Assembly: GCA_019689515.1 (NCBI GenBank) | Contig: JADGHI010000230.1 | Coordinates: 1-6,449, forward strand | Direction of reading: 5' to 3' | DNA: 6,449 nt | Source of the DNA: Acetobacteraceae bacterium | GTDB lineage: Bacteria > Pseudomonadota > Alphaproteobacteria > Acetobacterales > Acetobacteraceae | Shown here: positions 5,749 to 6,449 of the stretch, piece after piece | Layout of the letters: the number at the start of each line of letters is the position of its first letter | Position numbering within the stretch: the stretch's first letter is position 1 | Program-made: the position numbers and the translations under genes | The notes under the pieces: model-generated | What the model saw: the letters and a program-made list of their open reading frames with translations, nothing else | Told to the model about the DNA's origin: nothing | Database searches by the model: none

Positions 5749-6449
5749 TCAGTCAGCCTTGCGCAATAGCGCGACGGACTGACCGAGCGGCTCGCCGCAC
5801 CAGGGCGCTTCGCAGCCGCCGATGAAGATCGTCTCCCGGAAGCCGAGCTGGCGTGCCCAGGCCTCGATCGTGCTGCGCTCGATGAAGGTGTTGAGGTGGG
5901 GCACCGCGCCGACCCGCCGCCCCTCCACCGTCGCCTCGAAGATCCGCCAGTGGTTCGGCTCGGCGAATTCCAGGAAGGAGAAGACGCAGCGCCCGCCCGG
6001 CTTCAGCACGCGGCGGATGTCCTCGAGGTAGAGGTAGGTCTCCTCGTGCAGCAGATGGGTGAAGACGCTGAAGGCGCAGACCATGTCGGCCGAGGCGTCG
6101 GGCGCCGGGAGCTCGAAGGAGACGCTGCGCACGAAGCGGTAGTCCGGCGGCGCCTTGGTCCGCGCGTAGTCGAGCAGCGCCTGCACCACGTCGATGCCGA
6201 GATAGGAGCCGAGGCGCATCGAGGTGCCGAGCGCGTGCGCGAGCCGGCCACTGCCGCAGCCAAGATCGACCAGCGCCATGCCGTCGGCGAGGCCGGCGTA
6301 GCGCAGCAGGTCGCGCTCGATCGCGCCGATGCGCTCGTAGCTCCCGCCGACGGCGAGGCTCATCGCCTCGTCCAGCGGGTGCGTGGCCAGCAGGTTGGCG
6401 ACCCGGCGCTCGTAGTCCTCGACGAAGTGCAGCCCACCGACAGTCTCTT
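5749..6449 (-). CDS. Class I SAM-dependent methyltransferase (partial, start beyond right edge)
   Basis: The visible 232 residues are the C-terminal part; the frame remains open to the window edge and reads as coding there (VGGLHFVEDYERRVANLL), so the ATG at 6363-6361 is probably internal. The Rossmann fold shows motif I VDLGCGSGRLA (60-70 of the visible part), which binds S-adenosylmethionine; YLGIDVVQ (82-89), whose acidic Asp86 should contact the ribose; ADMVCAFSVFTHLL (120-133); and the post-motif RRVLKPGGRCVFSFLEF (145-161). This is the Methyltransf_11/25 pattern. The tail after 162 (NHWRIFEATVEG, IEAWARQLGF) is the usual variable substrate end. The substrate cannot be told; such enzymes often sit in glycan or small-molecule clusters, and the neighbours give no hint. 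It faces the ATPase across 63 bases and is presumably expressed from a promoter off the right side. Confidence 0.85.
   Translation of the reverse strand, partial: ETVGGLHFVEDYERRVANLLATHPLDEAMSLAVGGSYERIGAIERDLLRYAGLADGMALVDLGCGSGRLAHALGTSMRLGSYLGIDVVQALLDYARTKAPPDYRFVRSVSFELPAPDASADMVCAFSVFTHLLHEETYLYLEDIRRVLKPGGRCVFSFLEFAEPNHWRIFEATVEGRRVGAVPHLNTFIERSTIEAWARQLGFRETIFIGGCEAPWCGEPLGQSVALLRKAD

Noticed and set aside
4389..5825. Plus-strand open frame of 478 codons overlapping the pump's 3' half
   Set aside because: It is out of frame with the pump, whose motifs (hinge, M5, M6) are intact in the true frame; the product is Arg/Gly/Ala-rich.
5749..6363. Methyltransferase starting at the ATG at 6363
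   Set aside because: The same frame stays open to the right edge and reads as plausible protein, so the gene most likely begins outside the window.

Overview
The window is very GC-rich with strongly G/C-ending codons. Its genes (an NrsF-type anti-sigma factor paired with an ECF sigma factor, and a chemotaxis-receptor-like sensor) point to an alphaproteobacterium. The style resembles the Acetobacteraceae (Roseomonas-like), but that assignment is inferred from gene content and composition; no marker gene is present.

Layout from left to right. (1) Bases 1-878, minus strand: the N-terminal 292 codons of a membrane-anchored sensor, most likely a methyl-accepting chemotaxis protein, cut by the window edge. 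(2) A 115-base gap with a GC-rich hairpin just past the end of nrsF. (3) Bases 994-2228, minus strand: a two-gene operon, an ECF sigma factor followed by a six-helix NrsF/DUF1109 anti-sigma factor, overlapping by four bases (GTGA). (4) A 709-base stretch (2229-2937) with no convincing gene. It holds a textbook candidate promoter for the sigma factor itself, GTAACC-N16-CGAA on the minus strand, plus two inverted repeats. (5) Bases 2938-5685, plus strand: a complete P2A-type cation-pumping ATPase with SERCA-like ion ligands. (6) A 63-base gap between convergent genes, holding a GC-rich hairpin. (7) Bases 5749-6449, minus strand: the C-terminal 232 residues of a class I SAM-dependent methyltransferase whose start lies beyond the right edge.

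How the parts work together. The sigma factor and NrsF form a classic membrane-sequestered switch: NrsF should hold the sigma factor at the inner membrane until a signal releases it. In Caulobacter the homologous SigF-NrsF pair responds to heavy-metal stress. The promoter-like element upstream suggests that the pair is autoregulated. The ion pump is divergent from this operon and carries no matching promoter that I can see, so a shared role in metal or calcium homeostasis is only a hypothesis. The sensor and the methyltransferase have no evident functional link to the rest.

I see no mobile element, CRISPR array, tRNA or rRNA. The window looks like ordinary chromosomal sequence. Its most interesting part is the sigma operon's control region.
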